A stretch of 42,682 nt of DNA from Bacillota bacterium (GTDB lineage: Bacteria; Bacillota; Clostridia; Oscillospirales; Ethanoligenentaceae): NCBI GenBank assembly GCA_023391535.1, contig JAEWAU010000047.1, forward strand, positions 1 through 42,682, written 5' to 3'. Position 1 is the first letter of the stretch. Each line of letters opens with the position of its first letter. The position numbers and the translations under genes were made by a program. Under the pieces are notes generated by a model that was not told the DNA's origin, searched no databases, and saw only the letters and a list, made by a program, of their open reading frames with translations. Below, piece by piece: positions 26,264 to 34,912 of the stretch.

Positions 26264-26947
26264 TCAGCAGCCCATCAGCGCGAGAGCCTCTTTGGCAGCC
26301 ATCTGCTCGGCCTCTTTTTTACTGCCGCCGCGCCCTGCGCCGATCACGTTGCTGTTGAGGTGCACCTCCACCACGAACTGCTTGTCGTGGTCCGGCCCGC
26401 TTTCGTCGGTGAGCACGTATTCGAGGCGCTCGCCCTTGTTTTTCTGCACGATCTCCTGCAGCGCCGTCTTGTAATCCTGCACGTCGGTTTTGATGTGCAG
26501 CGAGAAGAACTGGTCCGCGAAGCGCGTGACGTACCGCTTGGCCTCGTCCATGCCGCCGTCGATGTAGATGGCGGCGATGACGGCCTCGAACGCGTCGGCC
26601 AGGATGGAGGGGCGCTCGCGCCCGCCGGTGTTCACTTCCCCGCGGCCGAGCCGCAGGTATTCCCCGAGCCCGATCTGGAGCGCGAACTCATGCAGCGATT
26701 TTTCGCACACCATCATGGCGCGCAGGCGCGTAAGCTCCCCTTCCGGCACCTTGGCGTTGTGGAAGTAGAGGTATTCCGCCACGATGATGCCGAGCACGGC
26801 GTCGCCCAAAAATTCCAGCCGCTCGTTGTTGCGGCAGTGCCGGCCCTTGGTTTCGTTGGCATAGGACGAATGCGTCAGCGCCGTTTGCAAAAGACGCGGG
26901 TCCTTGAAGGTATATTGCAGCTCTTCTTCGAATTTTTTCAGTTCCAT
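26264..26947 (-). CDS. rnc: Ribonuclease III
   Basis: RNase III cleaves double-stranded RNA in rRNA and mRNA processing. The 227-residue product has the signature ERLEFLGDA at 42-50, the second catalytic acidic region DAFEAVIAAIYIDGG, and a C-terminal double-stranded RNA-binding domain (ALQEIVQKNKG...GAGRGGSKKEAEQMAAKEAL). Start ATG 26947; an AAGGAG lies somewhat far upstream (about 13 nt). Placed 28 bases before the radical SAM gene and 19 after the hypothetical gene. Confidence 0.97.
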   Translation of the reverse strand: MELKKFEEELQYTFKDPRLLQTALTHSSYANETKGRHCRNNERLEFLGDAVLGIIVAEYLYFHNAKVPEGELTRLRAMMVCEKSLHEFALQIGLGEYLRLGRGEVNTGGRERPSILADAFEAVIAAIYIDGGMDEAKRYVTRFADQFFSLHIKTDVQDYKTALQEIVQKNKGERLEYVLTDESGPDHDKQFVVEVHLNSNVIGAGRGGSKKEAEQMAAKEALALMGC

Positions 26948-26966
26948 TCCGATTTTGCCTGCTCCT

Positions 26967-27383
26967 TTATTCCGCAGTGCGCGGCTTTCCGCGCGGAATC
27001 AGCCATTCCTTGGCCGGCTCGTACCCCGAAAAGAACCCGTGCGCGAATCCGGCTTTCGCGCGTTCCAGAGCCTCCCGCAGCCGCTTTTTTCCGCGCCGGT
27101 CCGCGATGAACGCCACGCGGAGGCCCGGCTTGGAAAGGCCGGCCAGCGTGGAGGCGATGCAATCGGCCAAAGGCCCGTCCACCTCCGTCTGCAGCAGGTT
27201 CACCGCCAGAAGCGCGGTGACGGATGGGCGGGCAAATGCGGCGATATCCCCGCAAAACTTCCCGTGCGCAAGCTCGGAGTACCCATACAGGGAATCCAGC
27301 TCGCACCCGAAAATCTCGCCTCCCCCGTAGGGGAGCAGCATCGGGCCCCGGAGTACGAGCTTCTCTCTCGGCGGCTGTTTCAT
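26967..27383 (-). CDS. Conserved-looking hypothetical protein in the rnc-smc operon
   Basis: The 138-residue product, starting MKQPPREKLVLRGP, is soluble-looking with no signal or membrane segment. It alternates short strands and helices (LLAVNLLQTEV, LRVAFIADRRG) in a way that could form a small alpha/beta domain, and ends in a basic, Pro-containing tail. I recognise no family. Start ATG 27383 has GGAGG about 7 nt upstream; an extended -10 promoter lies just before it, so it is the first gene of the transcript that goes on to rnc, the radical SAM gene and smc. The context suggests a housekeeping role, but no function can be assigned. Confidence 0.7.
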   Translation of the reverse strand: MKQPPREKLVLRGPMLLPYGGGEIFGCELDSLYGYSELAHGKFCGDIAAFARPSVTALLAVNLLQTEVDGPLADCIASTLAGLSKPGLRVAFIADRRGKKRLREALERAKAGFAHGFFSGYEPAKEWLIPRGKPRTAE

Positions 27384-27413
27384 ACGCGCCTCCGTGTTTT
27401 TACAGGTTGTCTT

Positions 27414-27442
27414 ATTATACCACATTCCGCGCCCGGCTACAG
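27414..27442 (-). promoter_or_regulatory. Extended -10 promoter of the rnc-smc operon
   Basis: On the minus strand TGGTATAAT gives a perfect -10 (27414-27419) with the extended TG element. The -35 at 17 bp (CTGTAG) is weak, as is common for extended -10 promoters. The leader is only about 24 nt. Confidence 0.75.
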
Positions 27443-27462
27443 GCCAGCCGCGCCCGAAGTGC

Positions 27463-27487
27463 AAAAAGGAGGGCGGAAACCGCCCTC
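27463..27487 (-). terminator. Intrinsic terminator after acpP
   Basis: GAGGGCGG (27469-27476) pairs with CCGCCCTC (27480-27487) around a 3-nt loop; on the minus strand CTTTTT follows. It separates the plsX-acpP unit from the rnc-smc operon. Confidence 0.9.
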
Positions 27488-27507
27488 GCCTGCAAACCGT
27501 TCCGCTT

Positions 27508-27744
27508 TCAGCCCCCGCCGCGCAGCAGCTTCTTTACGCAGTTCACGGCATCGCCCACCGTTTCGATGGATTCGGCGTATTCGGGCGGGATTTCGATTTC
27601 GAACTCGCCGGCAAGCGCCTCCACGAACTCCTCGAGATCGAACGTGTCGGCTCCCAGCTCGGCAAAGGAAAGATCGTTCGTGATATCGTCCTCTTCCACG
27701 TCGAACTGCTCCGCCACCACGGCTTTCACGCGCTCCGCAATCAC
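27508..27744 (-). CDS. acpP: Acyl carrier protein homologue with Thr at the phosphopantetheine site
   Basis: ACPs carry acyl chains on 4'-phosphopantetheine bound to a Ser in a (G)ADSL motif. This 78-residue acidic protein aligns over its whole length with AcpP: ITNDLSFAELGAD, then FDLEEFVEALAGEFEIEIP and a final helix. The prosthetic-group Ser is replaced by Thr34 (codon ACG), and the next residue is Phe rather than Leu. If real, the protein may not be modified by ordinary AcpS. Start is GTG at 27744, with GGGGAGG 7 nt upstream. It follows plsX by 93 bases, the usual acpP place. The symbol marks position and homology; carrier function is in doubt. Confidence 0.85.
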   Translation of the reverse strand: MIAERVKAVVAEQFDVEEDDITNDLSFAELGADTFDLEEFVEALAGEFEIEIPPEYAESIETVGDAVNCVKKLLRGGG

Positions 27745-27837
27745 AGCAACACCTCCCCGCAGGCATCTTCCCTACAGGATATGCGAAGGCCGCCGAACGC
27801 GCCCTCGGTTTTGGGCGCGAAACAGGATTTTGTGGGC

Positions 27838-28854
27838 TTACTGCGCGGATTCCTCCGCGGGCGCCTCGGCGGCCGGCATGTTGGCTTCGATTTTCCCGCT
27901 GATATCGCCCTTCGCGCAGGCGATGGCCTGCCGCACGGCATTTTTAAACGCGACGGCGTTGGAGCTGCCGTGCGCCTTGATGACGGGTTTCGACGCCCCC
28001 AGGAACGGAGCGCCGCCGTATTCGGTGTAGTCGATCTGCTTCTTGAATTCCGCGATGCCCTTCATCATGGTGAGCGCGCCGAGTTTGGTGAGCAGGCTGC
28101 GCGTGAGGATTTTTTTGAAGGTGGATGCGAACACCAGCCCCACGCCTTCGGTGAGCTTGAGGATGACGTTGCCGGTGAAACCGTCGGCCACGGCCACGTC
28201 GCACACGCCGAAGGGAATGTCCCGCGCCTCGGCGTTGCCGATGAAATTGCACGTGGAGGCCTTAAGCAGCGCGAACGCCTCGTGCTGGAGCTTCGTGCCC
28301 TTGGTTTCCTCGGTGCCGATATTCACAAGGCCCACGCGCGGATTCTTCACGCCCAGCACCTGTTCCATATACACCGAACCCATGAGCGCGAACTGCAGCA
28401 GCATCTCCGCGCGGCATTCCACGTTGGCGCCCACGTCGAGCAGCAGATAGCAGCCCTTTTTGGCGGGCATCACGGTAGCCAGCGCCACGCGGCGCACGCC
28501 CTTCACGGGCCGCACGATGAGCGTGGCGCCCATGGCGAGCGCGCCGGTGCTGCCCGCCGAAACGAAGGCGTCGCCCTGCCCCTCGGCCACGGCCCGAAGC
28601 CCAACGGCCATGGAGGAATCCGCCTTGGCGCGCAGCACGTCGCGCGGGGAATCCTCCATGGAAAGCACACTCGCGGCCGGCAGGATGCCGATGCCCTCGA
28701 GCGAAATCCCCGCTTTTTCAGCCGCCGCGCGCAGCTTCTCCTCGCTGCCCGAAAGCACGATCTGCGCGTCGTATTCGTCCGCCGCCATGCGGCAGCCGCG
28801 CAGCACCTCGAGGGGGGCGTTGTCCCCGCCGAACCCGTCCACGATAATCTTCAT
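27838..28854 (-). CDS. plsX: Phosphate acyltransferase PlsX
   Basis: PlsX makes acyl-phosphate from acyl-ACP, the first step of the PlsX/PlsY phosphatidic acid route. The 338-residue product starts MKIIVDGFGGDNAPLEVLRG, with VSAGSTGALAMGA, LLDVGANVECRAE, NIGTEETKGT and the late EYGGAPFLG segment, all typical. Start ATG 28854 has a GGGACGGG purine block upstream; a longer in-frame extension overlaps trmFO and is not family-like. The C-terminal Ala/Glu-rich tail is extra. Pairing with an ACP lacking the usual Ser is functionally striking. Confidence 0.96.
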   Translation of the reverse strand: MKIIVDGFGGDNAPLEVLRGCRMAADEYDAQIVLSGSEEKLRAAAEKAGISLEGIGILPAASVLSMEDSPRDVLRAKADSSMAVGLRAVAEGQGDAFVSAGSTGALAMGATLIVRPVKGVRRVALATVMPAKKGCYLLLDVGANVECRAEMLLQFALMGSVYMEQVLGVKNPRVGLVNIGTEETKGTKLQHEAFALLKASTCNFIGNAEARDIPFGVCDVAVADGFTGNVILKLTEGVGLVFASTFKKILTRSLLTKLGALTMMKGIAEFKKQIDYTEYGGAPFLGASKPVIKAHGSSNAVAFKNAVRQAIACAKGDISGKIEANMPAAEAPAEESAQ

Positions 28855-28969
28855 GCCGTTTCCCGTCCCTTTCCTATTCTGTCCCGCCAACGGCGTTTCC
28901 AGAAAAGACGGATCGATTCTGCGCGTTTCGCCGAACGAAAGAAGGCGGACGGACGAAGCGCAGCTTCTT

Positions 28970-30388
28970 TCAATCTTGAATGGAATTGCCGCAGATGTCC
29001 TGCAGGGGCGCCAGCGCCGCAAGCGCGCGCTCCGAGATGCGCCGGTATTTTTCCTGCTTGTCCCGCACGCGCGTCTCCAGCGGCGGCAAAAGCCCGAAGT
29101 TGATGTTCATGGGCTGCAGCACGCCCGCGGGGCCGGAGCTGATATAGCGCGCCAGCGCGCCGATAGCCGTTTGAGCCGGGAACTCCGCGGGAGGCAGGCC
29201 CAGCGCCCGGCGCGCGCAGCCTATGCCCGCCGCAAGCCCCGAGGCTGTGGATTCCACATACCCCTCCACGCCCGTCATCTGGCCCGCGAAAAACACGCGC
29301 GGCTCCTTTTTGAGGCGGTAAAAACAGTCAAGCAGCGCGGGGGAATCGAGATAGGTGTTGCGGTGCATCACGCCGTAGCGCGCGAACGCGGCGTTTTTCA
29401 GCGCCGGAATCATGGAAAACACGCGCTTCTGCTCGCCGAACTTCAGGTGCGTCTGGAACCCCACGAGGTTGTAAAGGCTGCCCGCGGCGTTGTCGCGCCG
29501 CAGCTGCACCACGGCGAACGGCACGCGCCCGGTGCGCAGGTCGCGCAGGCCAACGGGCTTGAGCGGCCCGAACAGCAGCGTTTCCCGCCCGCGCGCGGCC
29601 ATCACCTCCACAGGCATGCAGCCTTCGAACACCCTGGGCTGCCCGCCCGGCGCGGTTTTGTCCGCTCCGGGCGGCGGCACGTCATCCGCCCCGTGCACAG
29701 GCGCCGTTTCGGCGGAAACCAGCGCGTCGTAAAACGCGCCGTATTCCTCTTTCGTCATGGGGCAGTTGATGTAATCGGCCCCGCCGCGCCCGTAGCGCGC
29801 CGCGAAATAGGCCTGCTCCATATCGATGCTCTCGGCCTCCACCAAAGGGGCCGCGGCGTCGTAAAAATGTAAGTACTCCCCGCCCGTAAAGGCCGCGACG
29901 GCCCCGGCGAGCGCGTCGGAGGTGAGCGGGCCGCTCGCGATCACGCAGTCCCCCGCGGGGATCTGGGTGACCTCGCCCTCCTCCACCGTGATGAGCGGAT
30001 GGCTTTTCACGGCTTGGGTCACGCGGCGGGAAAACTCCTCGCGATCCACGGCCAGCGCGCCGCCCGCCGGCACACGCGTTTCGTCCGCCGTGCGCAGGAT
30101 GAGCGACCCCATGCGCCGCAGTTCCTCGTGCAAAAGCCCCACGGCGTTCTCCAGGCGGTCGGCCCGCAGGGAATTGGAGCAAACCAGCTCCGCAAAGCCG
30201 TCGCCGTGGTGGGCGGGCGTGCGTTTGAGCGGCTTCATCTCGCACAGCGTGACGCGCACGCCCAGCCGCGCCGCCTGCCAGGCCGCCTCGCAGCCGGCCA
30301 GCCCCGCACCCACAACGGTGATACGCGCGTCGCTCGTCCCCGTTTCGGAGCCTTTCCTTTGCGCGCCGCCCTTCGCGTAATCCGTCAA
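28970..30388 (-). CDS. trmFO: Methylenetetrahydrofolate-tRNA (uracil-5-)-methyltransferase TrmFO
   Basis: TrmFO uses FAD and methylenetetrahydrofolate to make ribothymidine-54 in tRNA. The 472-residue product has an N-terminal FAD motif (GAGLAGCEAA at 27-36), ETRVPAGGALAVDREEF, GCMPVEVMAARG and the C-terminal INFGLLPPL segment. The start is TTG 30388, whose codon overlaps the topA stop (TTGA), with AAGGGAG 9 nt upstream; no ATG serves. About 20 N-terminal residues precede the beta-strand of the FAD motif, more than usual, so translation is probably coupled to topA. The dprA-topA-trmFO order is standard. Confidence 0.95.
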   Translation of the reverse strand: MTDYAKGGAQRKGSETGTSDARITVVGAGLAGCEAAWQAARLGVRVTLCEMKPLKRTPAHHGDGFAELVCSNSLRADRLENAVGLLHEELRRMGSLILRTADETRVPAGGALAVDREEFSRRVTQAVKSHPLITVEEGEVTQIPAGDCVIASGPLTSDALAGAVAAFTGGEYLHFYDAAAPLVEAESIDMEQAYFAARYGRGGADYINCPMTKEEYGAFYDALVSAETAPVHGADDVPPPGADKTAPGGQPRVFEGCMPVEVMAARGRETLLFGPLKPVGLRDLRTGRVPFAVVQLRRDNAAGSLYNLVGFQTHLKFGEQKRVFSMIPALKNAAFARYGVMHRNTYLDSPALLDCFYRLKKEPRVFFAGQMTGVEGYVESTASGLAAGIGCARRALGLPPAEFPAQTAIGALARYISSGPAGVLQPMNINFGLLPPLETRVRDKQEKYRRISERALAALAPLQDICGNSIQD

Positions 30389-32484
30389 GCCTTGCCGCTC
30401 CCTTCCTGCACGAACCCGCAGCCTTCTTTCAGGCAGTGGACGATGCCTCCGCGCTTTTTAAAGAGGTTGGAGCCGCACTTAGGGCATTTCTGCTCCTGCG
30501 GTACGTCCCAGGTCATGAACGGGCACTGCGGATTGTGCTCGCAGCCGAAATACGTCTTGTGGTTCTTGGATTTCTTCTGCACCACCTTGCCGCCGCACAC
30601 GGGGCAGAGCGCGCCCGTATCCTGCTGCAGGGGCTTGGTGTTCTTGCATTCCGGGTAGCCCGGGCAGGCGAGGAATTTGCCGAAGCGCCCCATCTTGATG
30701 ACCATGTTCCGTCCGCATTTTTCGCAGACGACGTCGGAGACTTCGTCCGGCACCTTGACGTGCACGTCGCCCAGCACCTCTTCGGCGCGCTTGAGCGAGC
30801 GGTCGAACCCGCCGTAGAATTCGCGCAGCGTGTCCACCCAGTTGCGGCGCCCGGCCTCGATGTTATCGAGGTCGTCCTCCATTTTGGCAGTGAATTCCAC
30901 GTTGACGATATCGGCGAAATTCTCCTCCATCAGCTTGGTGGTAACTTCGCCGAGCGGCGAGGGCACGAGCTGGCGCCCTTCGCGCCCCACATAGCCGCGC
31001 GCGAGGATGGTGGTGATGGTGGTGGCGTAAGTGCTCGGGCGGCCGATGCCGTTTTCCTCGAGCGCCTTGATGAGCGACGCCTCCGTGTAGCGCGCGGGCG
31101 GCTGGGTGAAGTGCTGGTTGGCCGTGAGCTTGCCCACGCGCAGCGCGTCGCCCGTCTCGAGCGGCGGAAGCGGCTTGCCCGCCTCGCCCTCGGCGTCGCT
31201 TTCCTCGTAAACGGCGGCGAAGCCCTTGAAGCGCACGGTGCTGCCGGCCGCCTTGAACACGTAGCCGCCCGCTTCGATATCGGCGGCCACGGTGTCGAAA
31301 ATCTCGTTTGCCATCTGGCTCGCCATGAAGCGCTCCCAAACGAGCTTGTAGAGCTTGTACTGGTCCGCCGTGATCTTCCCGGCCGGCTCCATGTTCTCTT
31401 TCACCTGGTCCGGCGTGAGCGACGGCATGGTGGGGCGGATGGCTTCGTGCGCGTCCTGCGCGCCCTGCTTGGCCTTATAGACGCGCGGGGTTTCAGGCAG
31501 ATATTCCTTTCCGTAGCGCTCCCCTACAAACTCCGCCGCCGCGGTGCGCGCCTCATCCGCAATGCGCAGCGAATCGGTGCGCATGTAGGTGATGAGGCCT
31601 GCCGCGCCCACGCCCTTGATCTCCACGCCTTCGTAAAGCTGCTGCGCGGCCAGCATGGTGCGCCGTGCCTGGAAGTTGAGGCGTTTGGAGGCCTCCTGCT
31701 GCATCGTGGAGGTGGTGAACGGCGGCGCGGGCGAGCGCTTGCGCTCGCTTTTCTTCACGCTGCCCACGGTGAAGGCGGCTTTTTCCACCGCCGCGAAGAT
31801 TTTATCGGCGGTTTCCTTGTTCCCAATCTCGATTTTGCCGTTCGCGTCGCCGTAGAATTTGGCCGAAAACGGCTTCGTGTGGCCTTTCTTGAAGAGCTCC
31901 TCGGCGTCGATGCTCCAGTATTCCACGGGCTCAAAAGCGCGGATCTCGTTCTCGCGGTCCACGAGGATGCGCACGGCCACGGACTGCACGCGCCCGGCGG
32001 AAAGGCCGCGCTTGACCTTTTTCCACAGAAACGGGCTCAGGTTGTAGCCCACGATGCGGTCGAGAATGCGGCGCGCCTGGTAGGCGTCCACGAGATTCAC
32101 ATCGATGGTGCGGGGGTTTTTGATGCCCTCCTTCACCGCCGTTTTGGTGATCTCGTTGAACGTGACGCGCACGTTCGAGCCTTCGTCGATGTTCAGCAGC
32201 TTGGCCAGATGCCAGCTGATGGCTTCGCCCTCGCGGTCCGGGTCCGTTGCCAGATAGACGCGCTTCGCGCGCTTGGCTTCCTTTTTGAGTTCCTTGATTT
32301 TATCCGCTTTGCCGCGGATGGAGATATAATCGGGTTTGAAGCCGTTCTCCACATCGACGCCCATGCGGCTCTTGGGCAGATCGCGCACGTGCCCCAGGGA
32401 CGCGATGACGTTGTATCCCTTCCCGAGATATTTTTTGATGGTGTTCGCCTTTGCCGGCGACTCCACAATGACCAGATCGGACAT
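30385..32484 (-). CDS. topA: DNA topoisomerase I
   Basis: TopA is the type IA enzyme that relaxes negative supercoils. The 699-residue product has the Toprim domain (IVESPAKANTI, DPDREGEA), the gate region SAGRVQSVAVRILVDRE, the catalytic Tyr300 in LITYMRTDS and a C-terminal array of three Cys4 zinc ribbons (CEKCGRN, CPVCGGK, CPKCGSN with their paired Cys). Start ATG 32484 has AAAGGTGAG upstream. It has a likely promoter near 32645 and overlaps trmFO by 4 nt. Confidence 0.97.
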   Translation of the reverse strand: MSDLVIVESPAKANTIKKYLGKGYNVIASLGHVRDLPKSRMGVDVENGFKPDYISIRGKADKIKELKKEAKRAKRVYLATDPDREGEAISWHLAKLLNIDEGSNVRVTFNEITKTAVKEGIKNPRTIDVNLVDAYQARRILDRIVGYNLSPFLWKKVKRGLSAGRVQSVAVRILVDRENEIRAFEPVEYWSIDAEELFKKGHTKPFSAKFYGDANGKIEIGNKETADKIFAAVEKAAFTVGSVKKSERKRSPAPPFTTSTMQQEASKRLNFQARRTMLAAQQLYEGVEIKGVGAAGLITYMRTDSLRIADEARTAAAEFVGERYGKEYLPETPRVYKAKQGAQDAHEAIRPTMPSLTPDQVKENMEPAGKITADQYKLYKLVWERFMASQMANEIFDTVAADIEAGGYVFKAAGSTVRFKGFAAVYEESDAEGEAGKPLPPLETGDALRVGKLTANQHFTQPPARYTEASLIKALEENGIGRPSTYATTITTILARGYVGREGRQLVPSPLGEVTTKLMEENFADIVNVEFTAKMEDDLDNIEAGRRNWVDTLREFYGGFDRSLKRAEEVLGDVHVKVPDEVSDVVCEKCGRNMVIKMGRFGKFLACPGYPECKNTKPLQQDTGALCPVCGGKVVQKKSKNHKTYFGCEHNPQCPFMTWDVPQEQKCPKCGSNLFKKRGGIVHCLKEGCGFVQEGSGKA

Positions 32485-32795
32485 GGTTTTCTCACCTTTA
32501 ACGAGTTTTTTTGAGCGGTTTTACAGCCGTTCCGGTTCGAAAGGACCCGCTGCGCGCGGCTCCCGATGCGAAGCGGAATCGCGGCCCGGCCGCGCAGACG
32601 CCGAAAAACGGCCGCGCCCGGAACCGCAGGCCCGCGCTTTTAACATTATAGTACGCGTTTGTTTAAAAATATAGAGCCCCGCGATATTTCCGGGCAAAAT
32701 AGGCCGCGCCGGGCCTTGCGGTTTGCGCCCGCGGAAGCAGCGGCACGGCGCTCCGGCGCGGTTTGGCGACATTTTTTTGCCCGCCGCGCAAATTT
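32485..32795. other. dprA-topA intergenic region with topA promoter
   Basis: This 311-base gap holds a minus-strand TATAAT at 32645-32650 in an AT-rich island (the only one nearby), with a weak -35 (TATTTT) 16 bp upstream. The remaining bases are very GC-rich with several short inverted repeats; no gene is seen. Confidence 0.5.
32645..32672 (-). promoter_or_regulatory. Candidate topA promoter
   Basis: A perfect TATAAT on the minus strand (32645-32650) sits in an AT-rich segment; the -35 is weak. The leader to topA would be about 150 nt. Confidence 0.55.
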
Positions 32796-34049
32796 TCAGC
32801 GCAGCAGCGTGTACCTGCGCCCCGGGAGCGAGCGCGCAAGCCCGCGGATCTCGAGCGCCGTGAGCACCGCCAGCACGCGCCGCAGCTCCAGGTTTGCGGC
32901 AAGCGCGATCTCGTCCACATGGCGCGGTGAAAGCGAGAGCTGCCGGAAAACCGCAAGCTGCGTTTCGCTCAGGCCCTCGGGAGCGGCAGGCTCCGGGAGG
33001 TGCGGCGATTCCGGCGTTTGCGGCGGCTCCTTTTCTTCCGGCATTTCCGGTTTTTTGGCCTGCGAGGGGGCGGAAACCCGCGCGCGGCGCGGCTTTGAAA
33101 GCGTTTCCAACGTAATCTGCTCCGGCGGGCCGGACTGCGCGGCCGCTTCCTGCCAGCCGTCCCTTATGCTTTGCGGGCAAAACGCCGGATATTCCTCCAG
33201 AATATCCAGCACGCTGCACGCGGGCTTCGCGCCGTCGCGCAAAAGGCGGTTGCAGCCCTCGCTCTGCGGGCTGAATATGCTGCCGGGCACGGCGAAAACA
33301 TCCCGCCCCATCTCGGCCGCAAGAGAAGCCGTGATGAGCGCGCCGCTGCGCGTGCCCGCCTCCACCACCACGGTGCCCAACGAAAGCCCCGCGATGATGC
33401 GGTTGCGCGTGGGAAAATGCGCGCGGTCGGGCCGCGTGCCGGGCGGGTACTCCGAAACCACGGCGCCGTTTTGGGCGATGAGTCGTTTGAGCTCGCGGTG
33501 GGGCAAGGGGTAATCGATATCGATGCCGCAGCCGATGACGGCCACCGTTTTGCCGCCGCCGCGAATGGCGGCCGTGTGGGAGGCGGCGTCCACGCCAACG
33601 GCCATGCCGCTCACCACCACGGCGTGAAACGACGCAAGCGCCCCGGAAATGCGCGCGGCGGCCTCCGCACCGTAAGGCGTAACCTGCCGCGTCCCCACCA
33701 TGGCGATATAGAAGCCATCCGCGGGCTGCGGCAGCTCGCCCCAGACATACAGCGCGCACGGCGGGGCGTAGATGGCGCGCAGGCGCTCGGGCATCTCCTC
33801 CGGCGTCAGAATCCGGTACCCGTTTCGCAGGCAGGCGGCCACAACATCCTCTGCGCCCCGAAGCGATTTATTGCAAAGGCGGGAGATTTCCCGCGAGGTA
33901 AACGAGCCGGCACGCGCGTAATCGGCAGCGCGCGCCGCATACGCTTCCCGGATGCCGCCCATTGCCGCCAGCAGACGCGCCGGCTTGGGGCTTCCCGCGC
34001 CGAACGCCTGCTGCAGCCAGATCCACTGTTCCACCGTTCCGCTTTCCAT
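32796..34049 (-). CDS. dprA: DNA processing protein DprA
   Basis: DprA loads RecA on incoming single-stranded DNA in transformation; it is also widespread in species not known to be competent. The 417-residue product has an N-terminal helical domain, the Rossmann core with VGTRQVTPYG, SGMAVGVDAASH at 147-158, GTRSGALITA and PGSIFSPQSEGCNRLL, then a Pro/Glu-rich linker and a C-terminal winged helix. Start ATG 34049 has a GGGGGGA block upstream; the open frame continues much further upstream, but that part overlaps the methyltransferase gene and is not DprA-like. It follows the methyltransferase gene by 53 bases. Confidence 0.95.
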   Translation of the reverse strand: MESGTVEQWIWLQQAFGAGSPKPARLLAAMGGIREAYAARAADYARAGSFTSREISRLCNKSLRGAEDVVAACLRNGYRILTPEEMPERLRAIYAPPCALYVWGELPQPADGFYIAMVGTRQVTPYGAEAAARISGALASFHAVVVSGMAVGVDAASHTAAIRGGGKTVAVIGCGIDIDYPLPHRELKRLIAQNGAVVSEYPPGTRPDRAHFPTRNRIIAGLSLGTVVVEAGTRSGALITASLAAEMGRDVFAVPGSIFSPQSEGCNRLLRDGAKPACSVLDILEEYPAFCPQSIRDGWQEAAAQSGPPEQITLETLSKPRRARVSAPSQAKKPEMPEEKEPPQTPESPHLPEPAAPEGLSETQLAVFRQLSLSPRHVDEIALAANLELRRVLAVLTALEIRGLARSLPGRRYTLLR

Positions 34050-34090
34050 GCCCGTCCCCCCGTGCCCGATTTCGGTTTCCGCGCAAAAAA

Positions 34091-34114
34091 AGGGTAGCCG
34101 CGTTACCGCGCGGC
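34091..34114 (-). terminator. Possible terminator overlapping the SpoU gene stop
   Basis: GCCGCG (34097-34102) and CGCGGC (34109-34114) pair around a 6-nt loop, and a T-run follows on the minus strand about 5 bases later (34085-34091). It is weak because of the short stem and the gap before the Ts. Confidence 0.35.
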
Positions 34115-34912
34115 GGGCGCTTCCCGCCGGCGCGCAAGCTCCCACACAAGAATGGCGGCGGCCGAGGCCGCGTTGAGCGATTCGGCGCGCCCGCGCATCG
34201 GAATCGTGACGCGCGCGCCGCAGGCCCGCACGCATTCTTCGGTGAGGCCGTTGCCCTCGTTGCCCACGGCCAGCGCCACGCCGCCCGAAAGATCCGCGGC
34301 GCGGATATCCAGCGCGCCGCCGGAAGCCACCGCCGCGTAGGTTTTCACGCCGCGCACACCCAGCTGCCGCAGCGCCTGCGGGGCGTCCGCCCCCGTAACG
34401 GCCGGAAGCCGGAACACGGCCCCCATGGAGGCCCGCGTCACCTTGGGCGAGAACAGGTCCGCGCATCCCTCCGAGAGCACCACGGCGTCGAGCGCCAGCG
34501 CCTCCGCCGTGCGGAGCATGGTGCCGAGGTTGCCGGGGTCGCGGATATCCTCGAGCACCAGGTAGGCCCCCGCGGCGTCCAGATTTCTGAGCTCCGCCGA
34601 ATCGGGCCGCTCCACCACGCAGAAGATGCCCTGAGGGGCCTGCGTATCGGCCAGGGCGCGCGCCGCGCCCTCCGCCACTTCGTACACCGCGTCCGCGCGC
34701 AGCAGCGCTTCGCACGCCTCGGGGTAGCGTTCGCGCGCATCGGGCGCGAGATACGCCGCCGTGATATGCGCGCCGCTGCGCACGGCGTCCTGCGCGAGCC
34801 GCGCTCCCTCGATGACGAACCGGCCTTCCTCCCGGCGCCTCTGCTTGCTGTCCCTCAGCGCCGTGTAGGCCTTGATCAGCCTGTTTTCCCTGCTTGTGAT
34901 CGTTTCCGTGAT
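34103..34912 (-). CDS. TrmH/SpoU family RNA 2'-O-methyltransferase, apparent AUC start
   Basis: SpoU-family enzymes methylate ribose 2'-OH in rRNA or tRNA using a SAM-dependent knot fold. The three motifs are present: EDIRDPGNLGTMLRTAEAL, LAVGNEGNGL and IPMRGRAESLNAASAAAI. The substrate-binding N-terminal domain is also intact: ITSRENRLIKAY, then REEGRFVIEGARL. The problem is the start: the first in-frame ATG/GTG/TTG is the GTG at 34783, which would remove that domain. In-frame ATC codons at 34912 and 34900 lie upstream of it, the first with AGGGCGG 6 nt before. I mark 34912; 34900, or a one-base indel joining a GTG at 34919, are alternatives. It lies after infC-rpmI-rplT and before dprA. Confidence 0.75.
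   Translation of the reverse strand: MTETITSRENRLIKAYTALRDSKQRRREEGRFVIEGARLAQDAVRSGAHITAAYLAPDARERYPEACEALLRADAVYEVAEGAARALADTQAPQGIFCVVERPDSAELRNLDAAGAYLVLEDIRDPGNLGTMLRTAEALALDAVVLSEGCADLFSPKVTRASMGAVFRLPAVTGADAPQALRQLGVRGVKTYAAVASGGALDIRAADLSGGVALAVGNEGNGLTEECVRACGARVTIPMRGRAESLNAASAAAILVWELARRREAPAAR

Noticed and set aside
30863..31339. 158-codon frame inside topA with a His-rich run
   Set aside because: Same-strand alternative frame of topA; the His run is a by-product of codon periodicity, and topA is continuous and complete there.
32520..32560. tRNA T-arm-like GGTTCGAAAG
   Set aside because: No cloverleaf could be folded around it; no acceptor stem or anticodon arm.
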